From: Shinella zoogloeoides
GTDB taxonomy: Bacteria; Pseudomonadota; Alphaproteobacteria; Rhizobiales; Rhizobiaceae
NCBI RefSeq assembly: GCF_003574625.1
Contig: NZ_QNUJ01000005.1
Coordinates: forward strand, 369,559-433,558
Direction: 5' to 3'
Length of the DNA stretch: 64,000 nucleotides
Numbering within the stretch: the stretch's first letter is position 1; each line of letters begins with the position of its first letter. A program made the translations under genes and the position numbers. Positions 22,021 through 31,066 of the stretch are shown here, in pieces. The notes below the pieces were generated by a model. The model had not been told where the DNA came from, made no database searches, and saw only the letters and a list, made by a program, of their open reading frames with translations.

Positions 22021-23616
22021 GTGGCACCTCGCGTACTCGTATCCGACGAACTCTCGGAAACCGCCGTCCAGATATTCCGTGATCGCGGCGTCGAAGTCGA
22101 TTTCCAGCCGAAGCTCGGCAAGGACAAGGAAAAGCTCGCCGAGATCATCGGCAACTATGACGGCCTCGCCATCCGCTCCGCCACCAAGGCGACGGAAAAG
22201 CTGATCGCGGCGGCGACCAACCTCAAGGTCATCGGTCGTGCCGGCATCGGCGTCGACAATGTCGATATCCCGGCCGCCTCGCGCCGCGGTATCATCGTCA
22301 TGAACACGCCCTTCGGCAACTCGATCACCACCGCCGAGCACGCCATCGCGCTGATGTTCGCCGTCGCCCGCCAGCTTCCGGCCGCCGACAGCTCGACCCA
22401 GGCCGGCAAGTGGGAGAAGTCGAAGTTCATGGGCGTCGAGATCACCGGCAAGACGCTCGGTGTCATCGGTGCCGGCAATATCGGCGGCATCGTCTGCAAG
22501 AAGGCCATCGGCCTCGGCATGCATGTCATCGCCTACGATCCCTTCCTGTCGGCCGAGCGCGCCGTGGAAATGGGCGTCGAGAAGGTGGAACTGGACGACC
22601 TGCTCGCCCGCGCCGATTTCATCACGCTGCACGTTCCGATGACGGACAAGACCCGCGGCATCCTGGGCAAGGAAGCGCTCGCCAAGACCAAGAAGGGCGT
22701 GCGCATCATCAATTGCGCCCGTGGTGGACTGGTCGATGAGGCGGCGCTTGCCGAAGCTATCAAGTCCGGCCATGTCGCTGGCGCCGGCTTCGATGTGTTC
22801 GAGGTCGAGCCCGCGACCGAAAGCCCGCTCTTCGGTCTCGATAACGTCGTCTGCACGCCGCATCTCGGCGCGTCGACCACGGAAGCGCAGGAGAACGTCG
22901 CCCTGCAGGTCGCCGAACAGATGTCGGACTACCTCGTCAAGGGTGCCGTCTCGAACGCCATCAACATGCCGTCGATCACCGCCGAGGAAGCGCCGATCCT
23001 GAAGCCCTTCATCCGCCTTGCGGACGTGCTGGGCGCCTTCGTCGGCCAGGTCACGGAAAGCGCGATCAAGGAAATCGAGATCCTCTACGACGGCGCGACC
23101 GCGACGATGAACACCAAGGCGCTGACCAGCGCGGTGCTTGCCGGCCTCATCCGCTCGCAGGTGGCCGACGTCAACATGGTCTCGGCGCCGGTGATGATCA
23201 AGGAGAAGGGCATCATCCTCTCCGAGGTCAAGCGTGACAAGTCGGGCGTCTTCGACGGCTATATCCGCCTGACGGTGAAGACCGCCAACCAGACCCGCTC
23301 GGTCGCCGGCACGGTCTTCTCCGACGGCAAGCCGCGCTTCATCCAGATCAAGGGCATCAACCTCGATGCCGATGTCGGCCACCACATGGTCTACATCACC
23401 AATACCGACGTTCCCGGCATGATCGGCTTCATCGGCATGACGCTCGGCGAGGCCGGCGTGAACATCGCCAACTTCCAGCTCGGCCGCGAGAAGGAAGGGG
23501 GCGACGCCATCGCGCTGCTCTATGTCGACGGTGCGCTTTCCGATGAGGTGGTCGCCAAGCTCGGCGCCAACCCGGCGATCCGCCAGGTCAAGCCGCTCGT
23601 CTTCAACGTCGACTGA
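22021..23616 (+). CDS. serA: D-3-phosphoglycerate dehydrogenase SerA
   Basis: 531 residues from a GTG preceded by AAGGAGG. This is the long type with an NAD-binding core (Rossmann motif GVIGAGNIGGIVCKKA, about 145-165), the catalytic NCARGGLVDE and HLGAST segments, an intervening domain and a C-terminal ACT domain (about 455-531, HHMVYITNTDVPGMIGFIG) that usually senses serine. It catalyses the first step of serine synthesis. A terminator shared with the convergent transporter follows. Confidence 0.97.
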   Translation: MAPRVLVSDELSETAVQIFRDRGVEVDFQPKLGKDKEKLAEIIGNYDGLAIRSATKATEKLIAAATNLKVIGRAGIGVDNVDIPAASRRGIIVMNTPFGNSITTAEHAIALMFAVARQLPAADSSTQAGKWEKSKFMGVEITGKTLGVIGAGNIGGIVCKKAIGLGMHVIAYDPFLSAERAVEMGVEKVELDDLLARADFITLHVPMTDKTRGILGKEALAKTKKGVRIINCARGGLVDEAALAEAIKSGHVAGAGFDVFEVEPATESPLFGLDNVVCTPHLGASTTEAQENVALQVAEQMSDYLVKGAVSNAINMPSITAEEAPILKPFIRLADVLGAFVGQVTESAIKEIEILYDGATATMNTKALTSAVLAGLIRSQVADVNMVSAPVMIKEKGIILSEVKRDKSGVFDGYIRLTVKTANQTRSVAGTVFSDGKPRFIQIKGINLDADVGHHMVYITNTDVPGMIGFIGMTLGEAGVNIANFQLGREKEGGDAIALLYVDGALSDEVVAKLGANPAIRQVKPLVFNVD

Positions 23617-23641
23617 TCTTCGTCCCTCCCAAGACGGAAAT

Positions 23642-23680
23642 GGAAAGGCCCGCCGGAGCGATCCGGCGGGCCTTTTCCGT
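23642..23680. terminator. Bidirectional terminator serA / EamA transporter
   Basis: GGAAAGGCCCGCCGGA (23642-23657), loop GCGA, and a complementary arm to 23678 with one extra T. The run of T on the plus side ends serA; the AAAGG side gives a short T-run on the other strand only four bases from the transporter stop. Confidence 0.8.
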
Positions 23681-23681
23681 T

Positions 23682-24575
23682 TCAGCCGTTCTTTTCGCTC
23701 GGCCGGCCCCATTCGGCGACAGCGATGCCGCCGAGGACGAGGAGAAGGGCGAGGACATGGAAGAGCTGGATCGTCTCGCCGAGCAAAAGGACGGAGAGAA
23801 TGGTGCCGAAGACGGGAATGGCGTTGATGAAGAGGCCGGCGCGGTTCGCGCCGATCATCTCGACGCCCCGCACATAGAGCACCTGCGAGAGCAGGGAGGG
23901 GAAGATGCCGGCATAGAGCACGACGCCCCAGCCGGTGGCGTCCGGGAAGATGGCTGCGCCGCGCGACAGTTCCCAGATGAAAAGCGGGATGGCGCTGAGG
24001 AGGGCACCGAAGGCGGGGGCGGCGATGAAGCTCTGCCAGTGCAGTTCCGGCTTCCAGCGCAGCGATACGGTATAGCCGGCGTAGACGATGCAGGCGACGA
24101 GCATCAGGGCGTCGCCGAAATTGAACTGAAGTTCCGCCAGTGCCGAGAATTCGCCATGAGCGGCTGTTAACAGCACGCCGACAAGGGTCACGGTAAAGCC
24201 GAGGACCTGCGCGAGCGATGCCTGGATGCGGAAGAGCAGGAAGTTGAAGACGAAGATCAGCATGGGAATGCCGGCCTGCTCGATGACCGCATTGATGGCG
24301 CTGGTATAGCCGACGGCGGTGTAGAGTAGGGCGTTGAAGGCCGTGAAGCCGAAGACGCCGTAGAGCAGGAGCTGCAGCCAGTGGCGGCGGATCTTCGGCC
24401 AGTCGCGCTTCACCTGCGGCAGCATGAAGGCGAGGATGACGAGAAGGGCCACGATCCAGCGGAAGGTCGTCAGCACCATCGGGCTGACATGGCCGACGGC
24501 GAGCTTGCCGGCAACCGAGTTCGCGCCCCAGAAAAGCGTGGTGACGGACAGATAGATATAGGCTCTGCTGTTCAA
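23682..24575 (-). CDS. EamA/DMT family transporter
   Basis: About 297 residues with ten predicted membrane helices and two EamA repeats (about 5-135 and 150-285). Typical segments are LFWGANSVAGKLAVGHVSPM, FRWIVALLVILAFMLP and LGGIAVAEWG. The TTG at 24575 gives the usual family start NSRAYIYLSVTTLFWG; an ATG at 24656 would add 27 residues and is the alternative. DMT transporters mostly export small metabolites such as amino acids. The substrate is unknown. Confidence 0.87.
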   Translation of the reverse strand: MNSRAYIYLSVTTLFWGANSVAGKLAVGHVSPMVLTTFRWIVALLVILAFMLPQVKRDWPKIRRHWLQLLLYGVFGFTAFNALLYTAVGYTSAINAVIEQAGIPMLIFVFNFLLFRIQASLAQVLGFTVTLVGVLLTAAHGEFSALAELQFNFGDALMLVACIVYAGYTVSLRWKPELHWQSFIAAPAFGALLSAIPLFIWELSRGAAIFPDATGWGVVLYAGIFPSLLSQVLYVRGVEMIGANRAGLFINAIPVFGTILSVLLLGETIQLFHVLALLLVLGGIAVAEWGRPSEKNG

Positions 24576-24736
24576 GGCGGCTTGTCCGGGTGAGAAAGGC
24601 AGGGGCGGGATGGGTAGGCGGCGCCTCACATAAGGCGAAAATCCGCGCCATGTCATGCAAAAAGCGGATGCCGGCCGCCATAACAGGGTCGCATTCCCAA
24701 AGACAACACAGTATAGATGCGCGGGTTTCAGGTCAG

Positions 24737-24754
24737 GCGCACGTGCACGTGCGC
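24737..24754. promoter_or_regulatory. 18-base perfect palindrome upstream of purA
   Basis: GCGCACGTGCACGTGCGC is its own reverse complement and contains two ACGTG cores. It ends 43 bases before the purA start and 162 bases before the transporter start. The position fits an operator for a dimeric regulator, but no regulator is implied by its neighbours. Confidence 0.5.
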
Positions 24755-24797
24755 GTAAACGAGTGAAGCGCTCGCGCGCGAAAACGGGAAAGATGAA

Positions 24798-26093
24798 ATG
24801 GCAAGTGTCGTAGTTGTCGGTTCGCAGTGGGGTGACGAAGGCAAGGGCAAGATTGTCGACTGGCTTTCGGAACGGGCGGAGGTGATCGTTCGTTACCAGG
24901 GCGGCCACAATGCCGGTCATACGCTCGTCATCAACGGCATCAGCTACAAGCTGGCCCTGCTTCCGTCCGGTCTTGTGCGCGGAAAGCTCAGCGTCATCGG
25001 CAACGGCGTCGTCGTCGATCCTCACCATTTCGTCGCGGAAGTGGAAAAGCTGCGCGCGCAGGGCGTCGCCGTGACGCCGGAGGTGCTGCGCATCGCCGAC
25101 AACGCGCCGCTCATCCTGTCGCTGCACCGCGATCTCGACGCGCTGCGCGAGGACGCTGCCTCCAGCAACGGCACCAAGATCGGCACGACCCGCCGCGGCA
25201 TCGGCCCGGCCTATGAGGACAAGGTCGGCCGACGCGCCATCCGCGTGATCGACCTTGCCGAGCCGGAGACGCTGCGGCCGAAGATCGAGCGCCTGCTGAC
25301 GCACCACAATGCGCTGCGCCGGGGCATGGGCCTTGCCGAAATTTCCGTCGAATCCATCGAGGAAGAACTGACTTCCGTCGCCGCGCAGATCCTGCCCTAT
25401 GTCGACCGGGTCTGGGATGTTCTCGACAAGCACCGCAAGTCCGGCGCGCGCATCCTCTTTGAAGGCGCGCAGGGCGCGTTGCTCGACAACGACCACGGCA
25501 CCTATCCGTTCGTGACATCCTCCAACACGGTTGCCGGGCAGGCGGCCGCCGGCTCGGGCCTCGGCCCGACGGCGATCAGCTATGTGCTGGGCATCACCAA
25601 GGCTTATACGACCCGCGTGGGCGAGGGCCCGTTCCCCTGTGAGCTGGATGACGAGATCGGCAAGCATCTTGCGACCGTGGGCCGCGAGGTCGGCGTCAAT
25701 ACCGGCCGCCCGCGCCGTTGCGGCTGGTTCGATGCCGTGCTGGTGCGCCAGACGGTCAAGACCAACGGCATCAGCGGCATCGCGCTCACCAAGCTCGACG
25801 TTCTCGACGGGCTGGACGAATTGAAAATCTGCGTCGGCTACAAGCTGGATGGCAAGGAGATCGACTACCTGCCGGCGAGCCAGAGCCAGCAGGCCCGCGT
25901 CGAGCCGATCTATGTCACGCTCGAAGGCTGGAAGGAATCGACGGTCGGCGCGCGCAGCTGGGCGGACCTGCCGGCCCAGGCGATCAAGTATGTCCGTCAG
26001 GTCGAAGAGCTGATCGGCGCGCCGGTCGCCCTGCTTTCGACCAGCCCGGAGCGCGACGACACCATACTTGTGACCGACCCGTTTGAGGACTAA
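24798..26093 (+). CDS. purA: Adenylosuccinate synthetase PurA
   Basis: 431 residues. It joins IMP and aspartate with GTP, the first committed step to AMP. The nucleotide loop [19 protein letters not shown], the IMP segment [34 protein letters not shown] and [13 protein letters not shown] are all conserved. The start has a GGGAAAGATGA context. It is convergent with nothing and precedes a large membrane protein by 69 bases. Confidence 0.97.
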   Translation: MASVVVVGSQWGDEGKGKIVDWLSERAEVIVRYQGGHNAGHTLVINGISYKLALLPSGLVRGKLSVIGNGVVVDPHHFVAEVEKLRAQGVAVTPEVLRIADNAPLILSLHRDLDALREDAASSNGTKIGTTRRGIGPAYEDKVGRRAIRVIDLAEPETLRPKIERLLTHHNALRRGMGLAEISVESIEEELTSVAAQILPYVDRVWDVLDKHRKSGARILFEGAQGALLDNDHGTYPFVTSSNTVAGQAAAGSGLGPTAISYVLGITKAYTTRVGEGPFPCELDDEIGKHLATVGREVGVNTGRPRRCGWFDAVLVRQTVKTNGISGIALTKLDVLDGLDELKICVGYKLDGKEIDYLPASQSQQARVEPIYVTLEGWKESTVGARSWADLPAQAIKYVRQVEELIGAPVALLSTSPERDDTILVTDPFED

Positions 26094-26162
26094 TCTCAAG
26101 CTCAACACCAGTTCCGTGACCTATTCCAATAGGATAGCACGCGAACACGACGGAAAGTTCTG

Positions 26163-28373
26163 ATGGCGGATTTTGTAGCAGTCATTCGAAGGGCCGTGGA
26201 TGGCCTCTCGGACAACAATGCCGAGATGCGGCAGAAGGTTTACGAGAAAGCCCGCGGCGCGGTCCGCCGGCAGCTCGAATCCATGAACCCGCGCCCTTCC
26301 GATGAACTCATGAAGCGCCAGCTCGACAAGCTGGAAGCGGCGATCACGGACGTCGAGGGCGATCATGCCGAGGCGCTTCCGGCCGAGGAGCCCGCCTTCG
26401 AACCCGTCGAGGAACCCGTTGCAGCCGCGCCGGTGGCGGAAGAGCCCGCCGCCGTCGCGCAGCCGGAAGAAGAGCCTGTCACAGCCGCCGAGCCGGAGCC
26501 TTACGAGGAGCCGGTCGCCGTCGAGCATCATGCGGAAGAGCTGCCGGCCGAAGAGCCCGTCGCTTACGAGCCTGTCGCTCATGAACCCATTGCGCACGAA
26601 CCGGTGGCCGAAGAGCCGGCTGCCGAGGAACCCGTCGCCGTCAGCGAGCCGGACGCCGAGCCGGAGCCCGAACCCGTCGTCGAGGAGCAGATCGTTCATC
26701 ACGAGCCGGTCGCCGTCGCCGCTCATGTCGAGCCGTCCTGGCAGGCGGAGGCCGAGCCGACGGAGGACTACGTTCCCTCTTGGCACGAGCCCGAGCATGA
26801 CGTGACCGCCGAGGCGGGGGCCGAGACGGTGGAGGTCGTCGAGCCCGAGCCGGTCGCCTATCCCGTTCACGACGTACAGGCGCCGGAGGCCGATCCGCTG
26901 GCGGAAGCCCGCATGCCGGCCGCCGAAGCCGCATGGGACTGGAACGAGGCAGCCACCACCGCGACCGTCGCCGAGAACCGCGACCAGCCCGCCGTCGAGC
27001 CCGATCCGCTTGCCTGGGAATGGCCCGAGGAAAAGGCCGTCCCGGCGGAAGCCCAGCCGGCCGACACCGCGAAGAAGAGCGATTGGGACGACCTCGACGA
27101 CCTGATGGGCTTCCCGGCCAAGACGGAACCGTCCGTCACGGCGAAGCCCCCGGCCTTCGACGACGGCCTTGCGGGGATCACCTCGACGGCAGCGGCAACA
27201 GCAGGCGCCGAGACGGCCCGCGCGCCGCAGCGTTCGTTCCGCGCCGAGCCGCGCAAGTCGCGTTTCGGCCTCGGTGCGCTTGCCGCCACCGTCGCGTTCC
27301 TGGCGATCGTCGGCGGTGCCGGCGCGGCCTACTGGTTCAACCGCGATACGGTGAACGGCTGGGTCAACGAGAAGATCGCCTCCTTCACCGCCCCGGCGGA
27401 AAAGACGCCCGCGGAGACGAAGCCGGCCACCGAGACGGCGGATGGCGCACGCGACCTGCCGGCGAACACCACGCCTTCCACCCAGCAGACGGGCGATAAT
27501 AATGCTGCCGGCACCACGGCGAACACCGAGGTCGCTTCCGCAGCGCAGAATGCCAGCGGCAAGTTCACCCAGCGCCTGATGACGGACGGCTCGGAGGTCG
27601 ACAACGGCCCGGCGCCGGCGCTCGACGGCAACGGGACCGAAGAGGGCAAGTCCGTCGCGGCCCAGTCCACGGAAACCGCCCAGGCCGGGAACGACGGCAA
27701 TGCCGGCGTGGCCACGGGCACGGAAACGGCGCAGCAGACCCCGGCCGGCAACGGCACGGCGACGACGACCGGCGAACAGGTCCCGGCCGCAACGGGTGAG
27801 CAGCCCGCTGCAGGCGTGTCGCAGAAGATGTTCCTTTACGAGGAGCGTCTCGGCCAGACCTCGCCGACGGCCATCGAAGGCACGGTCGCCTGGTCGAGCG
27901 CCGAGGAATCGCCGGGCGGAGACGCCAAGCCCGAGCCGGTGGTGCGCGCGCAGATCAACGTGCCCTCGAAGGGCCTGACGGCGCTCATCACCTTCCGCCG
28001 CAACGCGGACAAGTCGCTGCCGGCAAGCCATATCGTCGAACTGGTCTTCTCGCTGCCGGAGAATTTCGAGGGCGGCGGCATCGAGAGCGTGCAGCGCGTG
28101 GCGATGAAGCGGACCGAGCAGGACCGCGGCGATGCGCTCATCGCGGTGCCCGCCAAGATCACCGACGATTTCCACATGATCGCGCTCAACGACTTCCCCG
28201 AGGCGATCGCCAAGAACACGGAACTCATGCGCACGCGCTCGTGGATCGATATCCCGATCACCTACCGCAACGGCCGCCGCGCGCTGCTGACGCTCGACAA
28301 GGGCGCGGCCGGCACGGAAGCCTTCGACAAGGTGATGAAGGCCTGGGCCGCAGCCGGCAGCGCCGGCCAGTAA
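26163..28373 (+). CDS. Large acidic single-pass membrane protein of unknown function
   Basis: 736 residues in three parts. Residues 1-55 are helical and charged (MADFVAVIRRAVDGLSDNNA onward). Residues 56-340 are very rich in Glu, Pro, Ala and Val, with loosely repeated EEPVA, EPVAHEP and similar units. A single membrane helix lies at about 367-389 (GLGALAATVAFLAIVGGAGAAYWF). A Thr/Ala/Gly-rich linker leads to a compact C-terminal domain (about 550-736) with MFLYEERLGQ and SWIDIPITYRNGRRALLTLDKG. The acidic half should be cytoplasmic and the C domain periplasmic. Homologs follow purA in other rhizobia as far as I recall; no function is established. Confidence 0.8.
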   Translation: MADFVAVIRRAVDGLSDNNAEMRQKVYEKARGAVRRQLESMNPRPSDELMKRQLDKLEAAITDVEGDHAEALPAEEPAFEPVEEPVAAAPVAEEPAAVAQPEEEPVTAAEPEPYEEPVAVEHHAEELPAEEPVAYEPVAHEPIAHEPVAEEPAAEEPVAVSEPDAEPEPEPVVEEQIVHHEPVAVAAHVEPSWQAEAEPTEDYVPSWHEPEHDVTAEAGAETVEVVEPEPVAYPVHDVQAPEADPLAEARMPAAEAAWDWNEAATTATVAENRDQPAVEPDPLAWEWPEEKAVPAEAQPADTAKKSDWDDLDDLMGFPAKTEPSVTAKPPAFDDGLAGITSTAAATAGAETARAPQRSFRAEPRKSRFGLGALAATVAFLAIVGGAGAAYWFNRDTVNGWVNEKIASFTAPAEKTPAETKPATETADGARDLPANTTPSTQQTGDNNAAGTTANTEVASAAQNASGKFTQRLMTDGSEVDNGPAPALDGNGTEEGKSVAAQSTETAQAGNDGNAGVATGTETAQQTPAGNGTATTTGEQVPAATGEQPAAGVSQKMFLYEERLGQTSPTAIEGTVAWSSAEESPGGDAKPEPVVRAQINVPSKGLTALITFRRNADKSLPASHIVELVFSLPENFEGGGIESVQRVAMKRTEQDRGDALIAVPAKITDDFHMIALNDFPEAIAKNTELMRTRSWIDIPITYRNGRRALLTLDKGAAGTEAFDKVMKAWAAAGSAGQ

Positions 28374-28395
28374 GGCTCCGCCAACAGGCAAAAAG

Positions 28396-28425
28396 AAAGG
28401 CCCGGCATTGCTGCCGGGCCTTTTT
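28396..28425. terminator. Bidirectional terminator between the acidic membrane protein gene and rpoH
   Basis: AAAGGCCCGGCA (28396-28407), loop TTGC, TGCCGGGCCTTT (28412-28423) then TT. The A-rich left flank (AAAAAG) gives T-rich sequence on the minus strand for rpoH. Confidence 0.85.
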
Positions 28426-28446
28426 CATGTCGGGATGCCGTTCGCC

Positions 28447-29352
28447 TTATGCGTCTTCGATGACGCGGACGGCGCGGGCCTGTTCGGCCGCGTATTTCTG
28501 CACGGCTTCCTGCACCTTCTCGAAGGCGCGCACCTCGATCTGGCGCACGCGCTCGCGGCTGATGTCGAACTCGCTGGAAAGCTCTTCCAGCGTGACCGGA
28601 TCCTCGGCGAGGCGGCGGGCCTCGAAGATGCGGCGCTCGCGATCGTTGAGGACGCTCATCGCGCGGGCCAGCATGGCGCGGCGCGTTTCCAGTTCGTCCT
28701 GTTCGATCAGGGTCTGTTCCTGGCTGTCGTGGTCGTCGACGAGCCAGTCCTGCCACTGGCCGCTGTCGCCTTCAGACGCCTTGATGGGCGCGTTCAGCGA
28801 GGCGTCGCCGGACAGGCGGCGGTTCATCGAGACGACTTCGTCCTCGGAGACCTTGAGCTTGGTCGCGATTTCCTTCACCTGGTCGGGGCGCAGATCGCCA
28901 TCGTCGATGGCCTGGATCTTGCCCTTCATGCGGCGCAGGTTGAAGAACAGGCGCTTCTGGTTGGCCGTCGTGCCCATCTTCACCAGCGACCAGGACCGCA
29001 GGATATATTCCTGGATCGAGGCCTTGATCCACCACATGGCATAGGTCGCGAGGCGGAAGCCGCGTTCCGGGTCGAATTTCTTGACGGCCTGCATCAGGCC
29101 GACATTGCCCTCGGAAACGACTTCGCCGATCGGCAGGCCGTAGCCGCGATACCCCATGGCGATCTTGGCCACGAGACGAAGGTGGCTCGTGACGAGCTGA
29201 TGGGCGGCGTTGCGGTCGCCGTGCTCCTGGTAACGCTTGGCGAGCATGTATTCCTGCTGCGGCTCAAGCATCGGAAACTTGCGGATTTCATCGAGATAGC
29301 GGTTGAGACCACCTTCTCCGGCCGTGATAGACGGCAGCGTATTGCGGGCCAT
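28447..29352 (-). CDS. rpoH: Heat-shock sigma factor RpoH (sigma-32)
   Basis: 301 residues. Region 2 shows YMLAKRYQEHGDRNAAHQLV, the RpoH box is QKRLFFNLRRMKG (typical of sigma-32 and absent from other sigma factors), and region 4 carries LEELSSEFDISRERVRQIEV. It directs heat-shock and envelope stress genes. Rhizobia commonly carry two copies; this one has the sequence character of RpoH1, but copy number cannot be judged here. Confidence 0.95.
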   Translation of the reverse strand: MARNTLPSITAGEGGLNRYLDEIRKFPMLEPQQEYMLAKRYQEHGDRNAAHQLVTSHLRLVAKIAMGYRGYGLPIGEVVSEGNVGLMQAVKKFDPERGFRLATYAMWWIKASIQEYILRSWSLVKMGTTANQKRLFFNLRRMKGKIQAIDDGDLRPDQVKEIATKLKVSEDEVVSMNRRLSGDASLNAPIKASEGDSGQWQDWLVDDHDSQEQTLIEQDELETRRAMLARAMSVLNDRERRIFEARRLAEDPVTLEELSSEFDISRERVRQIEVRAFEKVQEAVQKYAAEQARAVRVIEDA

Positions 29353-29473
29353 TCAGCACCCCTTTCTGAGACGGCTTCCATTCCGGCAAGCCTTGGTTCG
29401 GAGCTTGATCCCGAGACCGGATCCCCGTCAGCGACCATGCTCCCCGTGGGTCATGGCGACCCCACTGATCCTA

Positions 29474-29502
29474 CAGATAGGTATGGCGAAACAATGATTC
29501 AA
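29474..29502 (-). promoter_or_regulatory. Predicted rpoH promoter
   Basis: On the minus strand TTGAAT (complement of 29497-29502), a 17-base spacer and TATCTG (complement of 29474-29479) make a plausible housekeeping promoter about 115 bases upstream of rpoH. The -35 region CTTGAAT also resembles the RpoH-type box, so autoregulation is possible. Confidence 0.4.
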
Positions 29503-29598
29503 GATTGCGCGCGCCTTCACGGCTGCGTGAAGGCGGCGGCGGAAAGGAATTTATGGCACATCCCCAAGATGGGGTCCGCCGCCTGGAAATCAAGGGGT

Positions 29599-30633
29599 TT
29601 ACGCCTCATCCATGCTGCGCAAGGCGCCGATCAGCCGTTCCATGTCCGCCGGCGGGGGCGCCTCGAAATGCATGGTCTCGCCGGTCGAGGGATGCTCGAA
29701 CTGGAGGAGGAAGGCATGCAGCGCCTGGCGGCGGAAGCCGTTGACGATCTTTCGCGCCTCGTCCGGCAGGCGGTTCGCCTTGGTGCGGAAGGCCGCGCCA
29801 TATTCCGGATCGCCGATCAGCGGATGGCCGATATGGGCCATGTGCACGCGGATCTGGTGCGTGCGGCCGGTCTCCAGGTGGCACGCGACCAGCGAGGCGA
29901 GGCTCGTGCCGTCCTCGGTCTCGCCGTAGCGCTCCACCACCTCGTAATGGGTGATCGCCTCGCGGGCGTCGTCCGCGTCCTCGCGCTTGACCGCGCGCTT
30001 GGTGCGGTCGGCGCCGCGGCCGAGCGGGGCGTCGATCGTGCCCTTGATCTGGCGCGGGCGACCCCAGACGATGGCCTGGTAGGCGCGTTCCAGCGGACCG
30101 GTGCGGCCGTGGTCGGCGAACTGGTCGGAGAGATGGCGGTGGGCCACGTCGTTCTTGGCGACGACCATGACGCCGCTCGTTTCCTTGTCCAGCCGGTGCA
30201 CGATGCCGGGGCGGCGCACGCCGCCGATGCCGGAAAGGCTCGCCCCGCAATGGTGGATGAGGGCATTGACCAGCGTGCCCGTCCAGTTGCCGACGGCGGG
30301 ATGCACGACGAGGCCGGCCGGCTTGACGAGGACGATCAGGTCGTCGTCCTCGTAGAGCACGTCGAGCGGGATGTCCTCGCCCTTCGGCTCGGGATCGCGC
30401 GGGGCGGGCATGATGAATTCGATCACGTCGCCGGGATGCACCTTGCGCTTCGGCTCGGTCATCACCGCGCCGTTGACGATGGCGGCCCCTTCCTCGATCA
30501 GCGCCTTGATGCGGCTGCGCGAATAGTCGCCGGCAAGCGTGGCGGCCAGCCATGCGTCGATGCGTCCTTCCGCATCTTCCGGCGCGGTCAGGACTTTTCT
30601 TGTGGCCTCGGCTTCTTTAAAGGGGTCGGTCAT
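29599..30633 (-). CDS. RluA/RluD family 23S rRNA pseudouridine synthase
   Basis: 344 residues starting MTDPFKEAEATRKV. An S4 RNA-binding domain (about 22-85, GRIDAWLAATLAGDYSRSRIKALIEEG) precedes the catalytic domain with the active-site Asp in GIVHRLDKETSGVMVVAKN and the downstream GRTHQIRVHMAHIGHPLIGD. The length and S4 domain favour RluD (positions 1911/1915/1917 of 23S rRNA). It is divergent from a small membrane protein gene with only 37 bases between starts. Confidence 0.92.
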   Translation of the reverse strand: MTDPFKEAEATRKVLTAPEDAEGRIDAWLAATLAGDYSRSRIKALIEEGAAIVNGAVMTEPKRKVHPGDVIEFIMPAPRDPEPKGEDIPLDVLYEDDDLIVLVKPAGLVVHPAVGNWTGTLVNALIHHCGASLSGIGGVRRPGIVHRLDKETSGVMVVAKNDVAHRHLSDQFADHGRTGPLERAYQAIVWGRPRQIKGTIDAPLGRGADRTKRAVKREDADDAREAITHYEVVERYGETEDGTSLASLVACHLETGRTHQIRVHMAHIGHPLIGDPEYGAAFRTKANRLPDEARKIVNGFRRQALHAFLLQFEHPSTGETMHFEAPPPADMERLIGALRSMDEA

Positions 30634-30670
30634 CGTTTCACTTATGCTGATTGCCGGAAGGGCGCCCGAC

Positions 30671-31060
30671 ATGTCCAATATCGAAAACGACGATCAGGAA
30701 GACAAGCCGCTCGACCCGGTCATGGAGAATGTGCGCCGCAAGATGATGCGCCTGCAACTCGTTTCGGGCGGCATCATGCTTCTGATGTTCATGGCGGTGC
30801 TCGCGGCCATTGTCTATAAGATCAGCAACCGGGATGGCAAGCCGGAAGCGGTGGCGACTTCGGGCGGCCTGTCGGTGCCGAGCGATGCGCCGGTCAAGGC
30901 GACCGCGACGCTGCCGGCCGGTTTCGCCGTTTCGGCCGTGTCGCAGTCGGCCGGGCAGATCCTGTTCTACGGCGCGATGGCCGATGGCGCGCGCAAGGCC
31001 TTCCTCTTCGACATCGCCGCCGGCCGCGTCGTCGCCGAAATCGACATTGCGGGCAACTGA
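30671..31060 (+). CDS. Small single-pass membrane protein, unknown function
   Basis: 129 residues starting MSNIENDDQEDKPLDPVMEN. An acidic cytoplasmic head is followed by one membrane helix (about 32-52, LVSGGIMLLMFMAVLAAIVY) and a periplasmic part with a strand-rich end (GQILFYGAMADGARKAFLFD). It resembles the DUF6476-type proteins next to rluD in rhizobia (from memory). The stop is six bases before the methyltransferase gene, so the two are co-transcribed. Confidence 0.75.
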   Translation: MSNIENDDQEDKPLDPVMENVRRKMMRLQLVSGGIMLLMFMAVLAAIVYKISNRDGKPEAVATSGGLSVPSDAPVKATATLPAGFAVSAVSQSAGQILFYGAMADGARKAFLFDIAAGRVVAEIDIAGN

Positions 31061-31066
31061 TCCGGC

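Noticed and set aside
22006..24681. A long minus-strand frame through serA
   Set aside because: Antisense of serA with no recognisable domain; serA is complete with a GTG start and Shine-Dalgarno.
23682..26108. A very long minus-strand reading frame covering purA and continuing into the transporter
   Set aside because: Only the part up to about 24575 is membrane protein. The remainder is the antisense of purA, open because of high GC at third positions.
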